15,215 bases of DNA from Rubrobacteraceae bacterium (GTDB lineage Bacteria > Actinomycetota > Rubrobacteria > Rubrobacterales > Rubrobacteraceae). Location: positions 1 to 15,215 of the forward strand of contig JACCSM010000536.1 of the NCBI GenBank assembly GCA_013698525.1, in the 5' to 3' direction. The notes beneath the pieces were generated by a model. That model did not search any database, was not told where the DNA came from, and saw only the letters and a program-made list of their open reading frames with translations. Shown here one piece after another: positions 1 to 7,181 of the stretch. Both the position numbers and the translations under genes were made by a program. The stretch's first letter is position 1. Every line of letters starts with the position of its first letter.

Positions 1-237
1 TCCAGGACCGCAAAGAGTCAGTCTCGGCGGTTATAGACGGGTTCTACTACCCAATCTTTCACTGCTATCCAGTTTTCAAGGCCTCAAGCCCCTGCCTCTC
101 GGCGGAGCCGACGGAGTCTACCTTCTCAAAGCGACTAAAACGCCCACCTTTCGGCGGGCCAGGTAAGCGCTCCCAATCTGTCGGGAGTTCTACCCTATGT
201 GCCGCTCTCGATTTTCAAGTAGTTCCCCGTCATCAGC
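1..237 (-). promoter_or_regulatory. probable pre-16S rRNA leader with two boxA-like elements
   Basis: This is a non-coding stretch read leftwards from the promoter at 244-271. On the minus strand it contains CTTGAAAACTGGATAGC (64-80), which resembles the boxA antitermination region of Gram-positive rRNA leaders (typically CTTTGAAAACT). A related copy, CTTGAAAATCGAGAGC, lies at 204-219. A hairpin with arms GCCCGCC and GGTGGGC around a GAAA loop (142-159) is followed by GTTTTAG, and a smaller hairpin CTCCC/GGGAG spans 171-186. The last minus-strand bases end in GGTCCTGGA, which would run naturally into the GAGTTTGATCCTGG typical of the 16S rRNA 5' end. From this I infer that the 16S gene starts at or within a few bases of the window edge, but no rRNA body is visible here. 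I see no protein-coding gene in this stretch. Confidence 0.68.
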
Positions 238-243
238 TAGAGA

Positions 244-271
244 AGTATAGCACCAGGCCCCGAGGTGTCAA
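244..271 (-). promoter_or_regulatory. strong sigma-70-type promoter, probably rRNA operon P1
   Basis: On the minus strand a perfect TTGACA -35 box (266-271) is followed, after a 16-bp spacer, by TATACT (244-249). The start of transcription would fall near position 237. The promoter lies only about 20 bp beyond the tyrS stop codon and reads away from tyrS into the boxA-like leader. A near-consensus promoter in front of an antitermination leader fits a stable-RNA operon; that link is inference, because the rRNA lies outside the window. Confidence 0.78.
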
Positions 272-289
272 ACCCGTTCTTGGTATTTT

Positions 290-1450
290 TCAGAGGGTGA
301 GACGGGCGTAGCGGCGTTTGCCGACCTGGAGGACCTTGCCTTGGAGCTCTGTACTCGGGAGCGAGAGCCTCTCGTCGCGCACGACCCGGCCGCCGACCCT
401 GACTGCTCCTCCCTTTACGAAGCGGCGCGCCTCGCCATTGGTCTTGGCGAAGCCGGCGAGGGTGATCAGGTCGACTATCCAGATTTCCTCCCGCGCAGGT
501 AAGCGGACAACAGGCGCGTCCTCGGGCACCTCGCGGCGCACGACGGCATCGAAGAGCTTCTCGGCGCCGGCCACGGCGGAATCCCCGTGGAGCGTAGAGA
601 CCAGCGAGCGGGCCAGCTCGCGTTTCTGCTCGACGGGCTCGCCCTCTGGCATAGGTCTGTCGAGCAGAAGGGAATAGTAGTCGGGCATCAAATGGTCGGG
701 GATGCTCATTACCTTCCCGAACATCTCACCCGGCGGGTCTGTTACGCCAATGTAGTTGCCGACGGACTTGCTCATCTTGATCTTTCCGTCGGTGCCGACG
801 AGGAGCGGGGTCGTGACGACGCACTGCGGGATCATCCCGTAGTACTCCATCACCTGCCGGCCCATGAGCAAATTGTAGAGCTGGTCGGTGCCGCCGAGCT
901 CGACGTCGGCTTGTATCGCGACGGAGTCGTAGGCCTGCATGAGGGGATACAGAAGCTCCGTCAATGTTATTGGGTCGTTCGCGGCGTAGCGCTTGCTGAA
1001 GTCGTCGCGCTCCAGTATGCGGGCCAAGGTCGTCGCCCTGGTCAGCCCTATCAGGTCAGCCATCGTCAGCGGCGCGAGCCACTCGGAGTTGTGGCGGACC
1101 TCGGTCCTGGAGCGGTCGAGGATCACATAGGCCTGCTGGAGGTAGCTCCACGTGTTCTCCTCGATCTGCCCGGGCGAGAGGATCGGACGCGTCTTCGATC
1201 GTCCTGAAGGGTCGCCGACGCGCGCGGTGTAGTCTCCTATCACTAGCACAGCGGTGTGTCCGAGATCCTGGAATGCACGAAGCTCCCTCAGTACCACAGC
1301 GAAGCCGAGGTGAATGTCAGGGGCCGTGGGGTCTATTCCCAGTTTTACCCGCAAGGTCTCGCCACCAGCGAGACGGCGGTCGAGCTCCTCTCGTGGGATC
1401 ACATCCACGGCGTTCCTGTAGATCTTTCGGTGCTCTCGAAAGGCCTTCAT
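290..1450 (-). CDS. tyrS: tyrosyl-tRNA synthetase
   Basis: This cytoplasmic class I aminoacyl-tRNA synthetase charges tRNA-Tyr with tyrosine using ATP. The protein shows the HIGH-type signature as HLGF (residues 47-50, inside PTAPDIHLGF), the tyrosine/AMP-site stretch GGTDQLYN, and a clear KMSKS loop (225-229). A C-terminal S4-type RNA-binding domain (about 328-386) contains GEARRFVKGGAVRVGG. I chose the ATG at 1448-1450, giving 386 aa. The frame stays open to 1528, but those extra 26 residues have no family character and would run into the divergent gene. A purine-rich GAGAAGG lies 13 nt upstream, which is somewhat far for a ribosome site. The stop codon lies 18 bp from the -35 box of the presumed rRNA promoter, with no terminator between. 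The family assignment is secure. Confidence 0.96.
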   Translation of the reverse strand: MKAFREHRKIYRNAVDVIPREELDRRLAGGETLRVKLGIDPTAPDIHLGFAVVLRELRAFQDLGHTAVLVIGDYTARVGDPSGRSKTRPILSPGQIEENTWSYLQQAYVILDRSRTEVRHNSEWLAPLTMADLIGLTRATTLARILERDDFSKRYAANDPITLTELLYPLMQAYDSVAIQADVELGGTDQLYNLLMGRQVMEYYGMIPQCVVTTPLLVGTDGKIKMSKSVGNYIGVTDPPGEMFGKVMSIPDHLMPDYYSLLLDRPMPEGEPVEQKRELARSLVSTLHGDSAVAGAEKLFDAVVRREVPEDAPVVRLPAREEIWIVDLITLAGFAKTNGEARRFVKGGAVRVGGRVVRDERLSLPSTELQGKVLQVGKRRYARLTL

Positions 1451-1517
1451 TAACAGATCGCAACCTTCTCGCAATACCAATGTAACCTGTGTCGGCGTAG
1501 TGTAGTATACCGGCTTG
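1451..1517. promoter_or_regulatory. divergent promoter region between tyrS and the PBP gene
   Basis: This 67-bp gap must hold promoters for both neighbours unless they lie inside genes. Around 1503-1510 the sequence TAGTATAC gives a TATACT -10-like box on the minus strand (1504-1509), about 55 bp ahead of the tyrS ATG. It also gives a TAGTAT box on the plus strand (1503-1508), only 9 bp before the PBP ATG. The plus-strand case would produce a nearly leaderless message, consistent with the lack of a Shine-Dalgarno sequence before that ATG. No convincing -35 box is seen for either direction, so the calls are weak. Confidence 0.35.
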
Positions 1518-3812
1518 ATGGCCCGCACCTACCAGAAGAAAAGGAGTCGGGGCGGGCGGGACAGGCAGTCGCGACGGCCGGTACGTCTACCCGAGCACCG
1601 CAAGGGATCTTCTAAAAAGCGCCTGGCTTCGAGGATTCTGCGCGTCACAGGCGTCTTTCTTCTGTGCGTGCTTGTTGCTGGTGTGGCTTTCGCGGCGGGT
1701 GGGTACCTCGGGCTCATAGAGAGCGTGCAGAGGCTGGACGAGCCGCGGACCTACGAGACCCATCCCACCTACATATACTCGGCCCCGCTCGGCGGCAACG
1801 AGGACTCGCGGCGTGTGATCGGGACGATATTCGAAGGCCAGAACCGCAAGACGGCTTCGCTATCGGAGATGCCGCCGCACCTGCTCGACGCCGTAGTTGC
1901 CAAAGAAGACGAGCGCTTCAGGGAGCACGGCGGCGTCGACCTCTGGGGGATCATGCGCGCTCTCTGGGTCGACATCAGGGCCGGAGAGGCCGTCGAGGGC
2001 GCGAGCACTATAACCCAGCAGTACGTAAGAAACGCCTATCTCTCGCAGGACCGTTCGATCAAGAGGAAGATCAAAGAAGCTCTCATCGCCATAGAGGTGG
2101 AGCGCAAAGAGAACTCGAAAGACCAGATCATCGCCGATTACCTGAACACCGTCTACTTCGGTAATAACGCCTACGGGGTGGAGGCGGCCGCCGAAACCTA
2201 CTTTAACGAGTCGGTCGAGGACCTGAGCGTCGCGGAGTCGGCGACCCTGGTCGGGCTCCTGTGGTCTCCGTCGATCCTCGGAGAGGACCGCGAAGGGGCA
2301 CGGTATCAGCGAGACCTCGTACTGACGAAGATGTTCGACACAGGCTATATTCCTAGCCAGGACTACAATCAGGCCCTCGAGGAGCCATTGCCTGAGGCAT
2401 GGCCCGCCAACACGCCGACCAGGTCGGGGTTCACGGGGCCTGATCTCACCCGCGACTTCGCGCAGTACACCCATGACGAGCTCATACGTCGTTACGGCGT
2501 GAATACCGTTCTCGAAGGCGACCTCAGCGTCTACACCACCATAGACCTGAAGGAGCAGGTCGCCGCCCACGATATCGCCTACGGACCTTCTGGATACCTC
2601 CCCGGAGCGGACGACCCCGACCTCGCCCTCGTCTCCATAGAGCCAGGGACCGGCCGTATAAAGACCATGGTCGGTGACAGGGACGAGAACGCCCAGTTCA
2701 ACCTCGTCACCCAGGGCAGGCGCCAGCCCGGCAGTTCGTTCAAGCCGTTCGCCCTCATCGCAGCCCTGGAGCAAGGCATCGATCCCAATACCAGCTACGT
2801 CTCGGAGAAAAAAGAGTACAAGGTCGACGTCGGGCTCGACAGACCGGAGACGTGGGAGGTACAGAACTACGACGGCATCGTGCGGGGTGAGATCAGCCTG
2901 AAAGAGGCGCTCTGGAAGTCGGATAACACGGTGTTCGCGGACCTGGCGATGAACGCTGGTGGCCGTGGCCTGAAAAACGGACCGGAGAAGATCGCGGAGG
3001 TCGCAAGGAGATGCGGGATCGCCACGCATCTCCCCGAACATCCCAAGCCTTCCATCGTGCTCGGCGCGTACGAGGTTTCTCCTCTCGACATGGCCACAGC
3101 ATACGCGACGATTGCGAACGACGGACGCAGGGTCGAACCGACCGCGATCTCGAAGGTAATAAGCAATGAGGACAGTGACAAGGAGAAGGTACTTTACGTG
3201 GCGCCCGAGCATCCTGATGGAAAACAGGTCATTTCCGAGGACATAGCCAATGAGGCGACCGAGATCATGATAGGCGACGTCACAGAAGGTATAGCGAAGG
3301 ACGCCTCATTGGGAGACCGTCCCGTCGCAGGCAAGACGGGTACTAGCGAGAACTTCTTCGACGCCTGGTTTATAGGTTTTACCCCCGAACTGGTTACCGG
3401 CACGTGGATGGGCTACGCCGAAGGCGGAGAGACCCTCGAATACGTCCTCGAATACGCCCGCAAGTTGCACGGTCTCCCAGGTGGCATCACCCCGGCCCAG
3501 ATCTGGAAGTCGTACACGCAGGTCATCATGAGAGGCGAACCTATCGAACAGTTCGATGGCGTCGAGATACCCGAGACAGAAGATCGCTCCACAGCCCCCG
3601 AACACGGCGCGAAGAATACTCCCGCAGGCGCCCGTAAACAGGCGCCCACACCATCGAGAGCCCGGGAGCGGGCGCCAAAGACCCGTCGGGCCGCAGCGAG
3701 CGCCTCAGCATCCAGCGTCGCCCCATCGAGAGCCAGACCCACTCGGGCCGAGCGCGCCGGAGCCGCACGTTACAGGGACGCGCGTTCCAGTGCTAGCGCC
3801 GCCCCCAGGTAG
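1518..3812 (+). CDS. class A penicillin-binding protein (bifunctional transglycosylase/transpeptidase)
   Basis: This membrane-anchored enzyme polymerises lipid II glycan strands and cross-links peptidoglycan stems outside the membrane. The 764-aa protein has a basic cytoplasmic N-terminus, one membrane segment (about 44-67), and a GT51 glycosyltransferase domain (about 95-255). The latter carries the catalytic EDERF (E130), GASTITQQ, and FGNNAYG motifs. The penicillin-binding transpeptidase domain (about 360-640) has SSFK with nucleophile S406, SDN (468-470) and KTG (606-608). The start is the ATG at 1518; a TTG directly before it is the alternative. After residue 690 comes a low-complexity tail rich in Ala, Arg, Pro and Ser with net charge about +14 (18 Arg/Lys against 4 acidic residues). 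Its last 20 bp overlap the convergent glycosylase gene. The family is certain; the choice between PonA-like paralogues is not. Confidence 0.95.
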   Translation: MARTYQKKRSRGGRDRQSRRPVRLPEHRKGSSKKRLASRILRVTGVFLLCVLVAGVAFAAGGYLGLIESVQRLDEPRTYETHPTYIYSAPLGGNEDSRRVIGTIFEGQNRKTASLSEMPPHLLDAVVAKEDERFREHGGVDLWGIMRALWVDIRAGEAVEGASTITQQYVRNAYLSQDRSIKRKIKEALIAIEVERKENSKDQIIADYLNTVYFGNNAYGVEAAAETYFNESVEDLSVAESATLVGLLWSPSILGEDREGARYQRDLVLTKMFDTGYIPSQDYNQALEEPLPEAWPANTPTRSGFTGPDLTRDFAQYTHDELIRRYGVNTVLEGDLSVYTTIDLKEQVAAHDIAYGPSGYLPGADDPDLALVSIEPGTGRIKTMVGDRDENAQFNLVTQGRRQPGSSFKPFALIAALEQGIDPNTSYVSEKKEYKVDVGLDRPETWEVQNYDGIVRGEISLKEALWKSDNTVFADLAMNAGGRGLKNGPEKIAEVARRCGIATHLPEHPKPSIVLGAYEVSPLDMATAYATIANDGRRVEPTAISKVISNEDSDKEKVLYVAPEHPDGKQVISEDIANEATEIMIGDVTEGIAKDASLGDRPVAGKTGTSENFFDAWFIGFTPELVTGTWMGYAEGGETLEYVLEYARKLHGLPGGITPAQIWKSYTQVIMRGEPIEQFDGVEIPETEDRSTAPEHGAKNTPAGARKQAPTPSRARERAPKTRRAAASASASSVAPSRARPTRAERAGAARYRDARSSASAAPR

Positions 3813-4374
3813 CCTTCGGAGGCACGGAGACGTGTTCGTCGCCGTCGACCAGGTAACGCCACGGCAGTTCGGTCCCGCGTGTTATGCCGATCCGGGTCGT
3901 CTCGACGATACCCTCAGGCGGAGCTCCTACGTCCGAGATAGTCAAGCTACCCGAGGTGAGATCTTGCCCGTCGTAATTCAGGTCGACGCCTAGGGCTTGG
4001 GTCAGGCGACCAGGACCGTTGCACAGGTTTCGGGTGCGGCCTCGTCGCTGGGCCATCAAATCCTCGCCGTCGGAGGGGCGGAGCGCCCTGATCAAGACGG
4101 CGCTCCCGACGCCCTCGGGCTCGCAGACGACGTTGAGGAGTTTGTGGATGCCGTAGGAGAGGTAGACGTAGGCGATGCCGGGCGGGCCGAAGATGTTACG
4201 GTTGCGCATCGTCGGTCCTTTGTAAGCGTGGCACGCGGGGTCCTCGGGACGATATGCTTCGGTCTCGACGATCACGCCCGCCGTCCGTCCCTCGGGAGTC
4301 TCGTGGGAGAGTATGCAGCCGAGGAGGTCGACCGCGACCTGCCTTGGATCCCTGTTGTAGAAGGCGGCCTTCAG
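3793..4374 (-). CDS. 3-methyladenine DNA glycosylase, Mpg/AAG family, probable CTG start
   Basis: This is a base-excision repair enzyme that removes alkylated purines such as 3-methyladenine from DNA. The sequence shows VIVETEAY, whose second Glu is the family's catalytic base (residue 39), then PEDPACHAY, RNRNIFGPPG, YVYLSYGIHKLLNVV and NGPGRLTQALG. The first ordinary start in frame is a GTG at 4273-4275, giving 160 aa, but that cuts off conserved family sequence. The frame upstream reads FYNRDPRQVAVDLLG, the normal N-terminal helix of Mpg, and contains no ATG, GTG or TTG back to the stop at 4438-4440. The CTG at 4372-4374 gives 193 aa, the usual family length. It overlaps the upstream stop as CTGA, the geometry of a translationally coupled ATGA pair. 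Other options are an ATC at 4387-4389 or an error in the sequence. The 3' end overlaps the PBP gene. Confidence 0.88.
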   Translation of the reverse strand: MKAAFYNRDPRQVAVDLLGCILSHETPEGRTAGVIVETEAYRPEDPACHAYKGPTMRNRNIFGPPGIAYVYLSYGIHKLLNVVCEPEGVGSAVLIRALRPSDGEDLMAQRRGRTRNLCNGPGRLTQALGVDLNYDGQDLTSGSLTISDVGAPPEGIVETTRIGITRGTELPWRYLVDGDEHVSVPPKATWGRR

Positions 4375-4730
4375 AACATCTGCGGAGATGCCTGTTCCCC
4401 CGTAAGGTCCGTTATGCGGCGGGAGAGTTCGTCGAGATCAAGCCCCGCTTCGGAACGAATGGACGATTTCAGCAGGGGACGGACCTGGCCGATCTGCAAC
4501 TGCAACTCGCGCAGCAGCTCGGCCGCCCCGCTCTCGGCGCCGACCATGTCCCTGAGGATCGTCCCTTCCGTCCGGCCGGCCACCAGCGGCTCGGGCAGGC
4601 CGTCGACGTAGACGAGCGTGCGACGTCCGCTTCCCCGCTCCTCTTCTATCGGGACGAGGGCCACGATGTTGTCGGCCCTTACGTACTTGCCGAACCCGAG
4701 GGTGACTATACGGTCCGCTAAAACCTTCAT
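4371..4730 (-). CDS. RemA-like (DUF370) small protein with a helical C-terminal extension
   Basis: The first 62 residues resemble the RemA/DUF370 family of small DNA-binding regulators. The stretch LGFGKYVRADNIVALV matches the family's IGFG...ANRIVSIV, and GRRTLVYVDG with GRTEGTILRDM matches GRRTRAVVVMDS...QPETVAQRL. The family's middle segment of about 17 residues before GRRT is missing. Residues 63-119 add a charged, probably helical region (ELLRELQLQIGQVRPLL and DELSRRITDL) that RemA lacks. B. subtilis RemA activates biofilm matrix genes; whether this protein regulates anything is unknown. The ATG at 4728-4730 is preceded by GGAGG with a 10-nt gap. The stop overlaps the presumed CTG start of the glycosylase gene, so the two are probably co-translated. 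The assignment rests on short motif matches. Confidence 0.62.
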   Translation of the reverse strand: MKVLADRIVTLGFGKYVRADNIVALVPIEEERGSGRRTLVYVDGLPEPLVAGRTEGTILRDMVGAESGAAELLRELQLQIGQVRPLLKSSIRSEAGLDLDELSRRITDLTGEQASPQMF

Positions 4731-4797
4731 CTCGATGAAACCTCCATCCTACTAACCCTTATAACATCCCCGCCGGCTACGGGCGACCCGCCAGAAG
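4731..4797. other. short intergenic gap, no terminator seen
   Basis: This 67-bp gap separates the acyltransferase stop from the RemA-like start. On the minus strand it holds a GC-rich stretch with a small GGCG/CGCC hairpin but no T-run. A TTATAA sequence lies upstream of the GGAGG ribosome site, but no recognisable -35 box accompanies it. Either a weak promoter or read-through from the acyltransferase gene could drive the downstream pair. Confidence 0.4.
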
Positions 4798-6873
4798 CTA
4801 CTGTACGACACAATCCGAACTCTCTCCTGAGGCGGGGAACGCATGGGCCAGCCCGTCCGCGGACAGACGGGCGCGGTGCCTATAGCCCTCCGAGGTGTAG
4901 TGAGTACCGTCCAAGATATACCAACTATCTTCCACCAGCGAAGCCCAGTCGAAGACCCGCAGGGTCGAGTACTTCGCGCAGGCGTCTACAACGGTACGGT
5001 TCCAGTCCTGCATGTTGGCCTGCGAGTAGGGTCCGGTATCGAGCAGCGACTTCACGGTGATCCACAACACCGGCTGGCCGCCCATCACCCGCATCATACG
5101 CCTGATCCTGGCCTCGAGCCCCACTATCGAACCCACGTAGACGTTAGCTGTGTCGTTGCTACCGAGCGCGATCACCCAGCATCCCCGGAAGCCATTCGCC
5201 TTCAGATCACGAGCTATCGTGTAGCCACTGGCCTGATTCGCCGATAGGGTCTCGACGATCGACCTGGCGCCCGAGATCTCGAAGTACTGCGACGTGGCGC
5301 CTACCCGCGCGTACTGCGCCCCAAGGCGGTGGTCAGGGTTGGGCAAATAGCTCGGCAAAACCATGCCTTCCGACGTAGAGTCGCCGATGTAAGCAACCGA
5401 GTTGCAGGAGGACATGGTGGACGACGCAGCTTCTCTTGACTCTGGCTCCGATGACTTTCGCCCGCGTCCCTGATTGTTGGGGGAGGTTGTCTCCAGCGAC
5501 GTGGCCTTCTGTGACATTTGCTCCGGAGCGGGAGTGGTGGTCGGAGCAGCGGCCGTGTTGTGTGTCGAGACCCCTACGTCCAGGGGTCCCTTTTCGGATC
5601 GGGCCGCAAGACCACTGCTCTGGGCGCTTGGGCTGACCATCCCGGAGAGGCCGGCGCAGTCCAACGCTAAGACCGCTACCGCCACCACGGATACCACCCC
5701 GGTGAGTAACGGTCGCCGAGGCAGATAACTTGCTGGTGCGGCGGCCCTCCACCATCTGACCTTGAATCGGGTTCGAGCCCAGATCCGGTCCATGGCGCCG
5801 CGGCGGATGGGTTCCTCGAAAAACCGCCAGGAGAGGGCGGCAACTGCTATGGTCGCAACCACCTGGATCACCTCCAGGCCAAGGCTCGCCTTCTGCTGCA
5901 TGCTCGGTGCCGTGAGCACGATTATTGGGTAGTGCCAGAGGTAGATACCGTACGAGCGCACCCCAAGCCAGCGCAGCGGCGCCCAACCTACGGCCACGCC
6001 GAGCCAGCTTGCGGGATGCACGAGGGCGGTTACAGCCAGGACCGTGCCCACCGTAAGGAGTAAGATCCCACCCTTGTAGAGAAGCGGCGAGTACTCACTA
6101 GTCCGCCAGATCAAGAGCCCTATGACGACAAGCCCGACGACTCCGGCAGTATCCAACAAGAGGCGGCCCCGAACGGTAATAAGGTCGGCGCGAAGCTTGC
6201 GGCTCGGCCACACCATGGCCAGGGCGGCACCGACGAGGAGGGCAAAGGCTCGGGTGTCGGTTCCTTCGTAGACCCGCGTCGGGTCGACGCCGGGCTCGTA
6301 GATCCAAGCCATTGCTGCGGCAGAGAGGGCCGCACCAGCCAGGGTCAGGCCGGCCAGCGTGAAGCGCCCTGGAACGTATCGCAGGCCGAGCCAGAGCAAG
6401 AAAGGCCAGATCAGGTAGAACTGTTCCTCCACAGCCAGGGACCACAGGTGGTCGAGCGGCGGCGGCGGTCCGAAACGGGCGAAGTAGGAGGCGTCGCGGA
6501 CGATGTTCCACCAGTTGCTCACGTAGGCGACGGCAGCGAGCACGTCTCCCCTGAGGCCGGGGAGCAAGGACCGATCCAGCAACGTAACCCATGCCACTAC
6601 CACCGCAAGCATCAGGAAGAGGGCGGGCAGGAGCCGCCGCGCCCTGCGGAGCCAGAAGTCGCCGAGACGGAGGCGTCCTAAGGCCTCTCGCTGGCCGAGG
6701 AGCAGGTCCGTTATCAGGTAACCGCTCAGGGTAAAGAACACACTAACGCCGAGGAGCCCCCCTGGTGCCAAGCCTGGATCCAAATGGTAAGCGATAACGG
6801 CAAGTACGGCGATGGCCCGTAGACCATCGAGACCTGGCATGTAGCGCTGGGAGCTCCCTACCGGCTTAGGCAT
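4798..6873 (-). CDS. membrane O-acyltransferase (OafA/YrhL type) fused to an SGNH hydrolase domain
   Basis: This integral membrane protein probably acylates cell-surface sugars such as peptidoglycan, polysaccharide or glycolipid; the substrate cannot be read from the sequence. The N-terminal acyltransferase-3 domain (about 12-355) has the family opening PGLDGLRAIAVLAVIAYH, with conserved His30, then LDHLWSLAVEEQFYLIWP (140-157) and about ten hydrophobic segments. Another segment follows near 390-406. A disordered Ser/Thr/Pro linker of about 80 residues leads to an SGNH esterase domain with GDS (S499), GSND (571-574) and DGTH (655-658), so the catalytic set looks complete. This two-domain layout is known from OafA-like enzymes, where the SGNH part lies outside the membrane and completes acyl transfer. 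The ATG at 6871-6873 (691 aa) follows GGGGT; a TTG seven codons upstream is possible. Confidence 0.92.
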   Translation of the reverse strand: MPKPVGSSQRYMPGLDGLRAIAVLAVIAYHLDPGLAPGGLLGVSVFFTLSGYLITDLLLGQREALGRLRLGDFWLRRARRLLPALFLMLAVVVAWVTLLDRSLLPGLRGDVLAAVAYVSNWWNIVRDASYFARFGPPPPLDHLWSLAVEEQFYLIWPFLLWLGLRYVPGRFTLAGLTLAGAALSAAAMAWIYEPGVDPTRVYEGTDTRAFALLVGAALAMVWPSRKLRADLITVRGRLLLDTAGVVGLVVIGLLIWRTSEYSPLLYKGGILLLTVGTVLAVTALVHPASWLGVAVGWAPLRWLGVRSYGIYLWHYPIIVLTAPSMQQKASLGLEVIQVVATIAVAALSWRFFEEPIRRGAMDRIWARTRFKVRWWRAAAPASYLPRRPLLTGVVSVVAVAVLALDCAGLSGMVSPSAQSSGLAARSEKGPLDVGVSTHNTAAAPTTTPAPEQMSQKATSLETTSPNNQGRGRKSSEPESREAASSTMSSCNSVAYIGDSTSEGMVLPSYLPNPDHRLGAQYARVGATSQYFEISGARSIVETLSANQASGYTIARDLKANGFRGCWVIALGSNDTANVYVGSIVGLEARIRRMMRVMGGQPVLWITVKSLLDTGPYSQANMQDWNRTVVDACAKYSTLRVFDWASLVEDSWYILDGTHYTSEGYRHRARLSADGLAHAFPASGESSDCVVQ

Positions 6874-7105
6874 AATGCCAACCCCAAGCACCAATAGAGC
6901 ACGGGCCGATACTCACCATGACCGCCTCGAGCGTCCTACCAGGGCAGGCATGATTAGCCCGAATCGCAGTCTTCCTGGGGCTCAACGGTCGTTGCCCCTC
7001 TCGTGGAGGCATGCTGGGTCAGCATGGTACAACCAGTCCATCATTCGATTCCGGATAAACGAGTAGGACACGGCTCCGGTCCCCCCACTCTCCTACAACG
7101 GCCCC

Positions 7106-7127
7106 GTACAATACCTACTCATTGTAC
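7106..7127. promoter_or_regulatory. operator-like inverted repeat
   Basis: Perfect 7-bp arms, GTACAAT and ATTGTAC, are separated by 8 bp. Each arm contains TACAAT, a possible -10 hexamer, on opposite strands, though neither has a good -35 box. The size and spacing suit a dimeric repressor such as a TetR- or MarR-type protein. It lies 55 bp ahead of the acetyltransferase start. Binding is inference. Confidence 0.4.
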
Positions 7128-7144
7128 TCATGATCGCTGCGAGC

Positions 7145-7174
7145 GTGGCACATCCCTGCCAAACCCGGTATATT
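7145..7174 (+). promoter_or_regulatory. candidate promoter for a leaderless acetyltransferase mRNA
   Basis: A TATATT -10 box (7169-7174) ends 7 bp before the GTG start at 7182, so transcription would begin at or next to the start codon. A partial -35 match, GTGGCA (7145-7150, 4 of 6 to TTGACA), lies 18 bp upstream. There is no Shine-Dalgarno sequence. Leaderless messages are common in actinobacteria. Confidence 0.5.
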
Positions 7175-7181
7175 CCTTGCC

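Larger units (their letters stand above)
6874..7181. other. intergenic region with three inverted repeats
   Basis: No gene is supported in these 308 bp between two divergent genes. Three inverted repeats are visible. The first is GGGG-ct-CAAC-ggtc-GTTG-CCCC at 6977-6998. The second is CATGCTG-ggt-CAGCATG at 7010-7026. The third is GTACAAT-8 bp-ATTGTAC at 7106-7127. None is followed by a T-run, so they look more like operators or RNA structures than terminators. Promoters of the acyltransferase and acetyltransferase genes should lie here. Confidence 0.6.

Noticed and set aside
135..159. Hairpin GCCCGCC-GAAA-GGTGGGC followed by GTTTTAG as an intrinsic terminator
   Set aside because: The T-run is only four bases and it lies inside the presumed rRNA leader ahead of a boxA-like element, so it is described there as leader structure.
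1860..3212. Long open frame on the minus strand opposite the PBP gene (450 codons)
   Set aside because: It lies antisense to both catalytic domains of the PBP and shows no family motifs; typical GC-rich shadow.
7030..7066. T-arm-like ATTCGATTCC suggesting a tRNA gene
   Set aside because: The flanking bases do not form a 5-bp T stem, and no anticodon or acceptor arms can be built around it.
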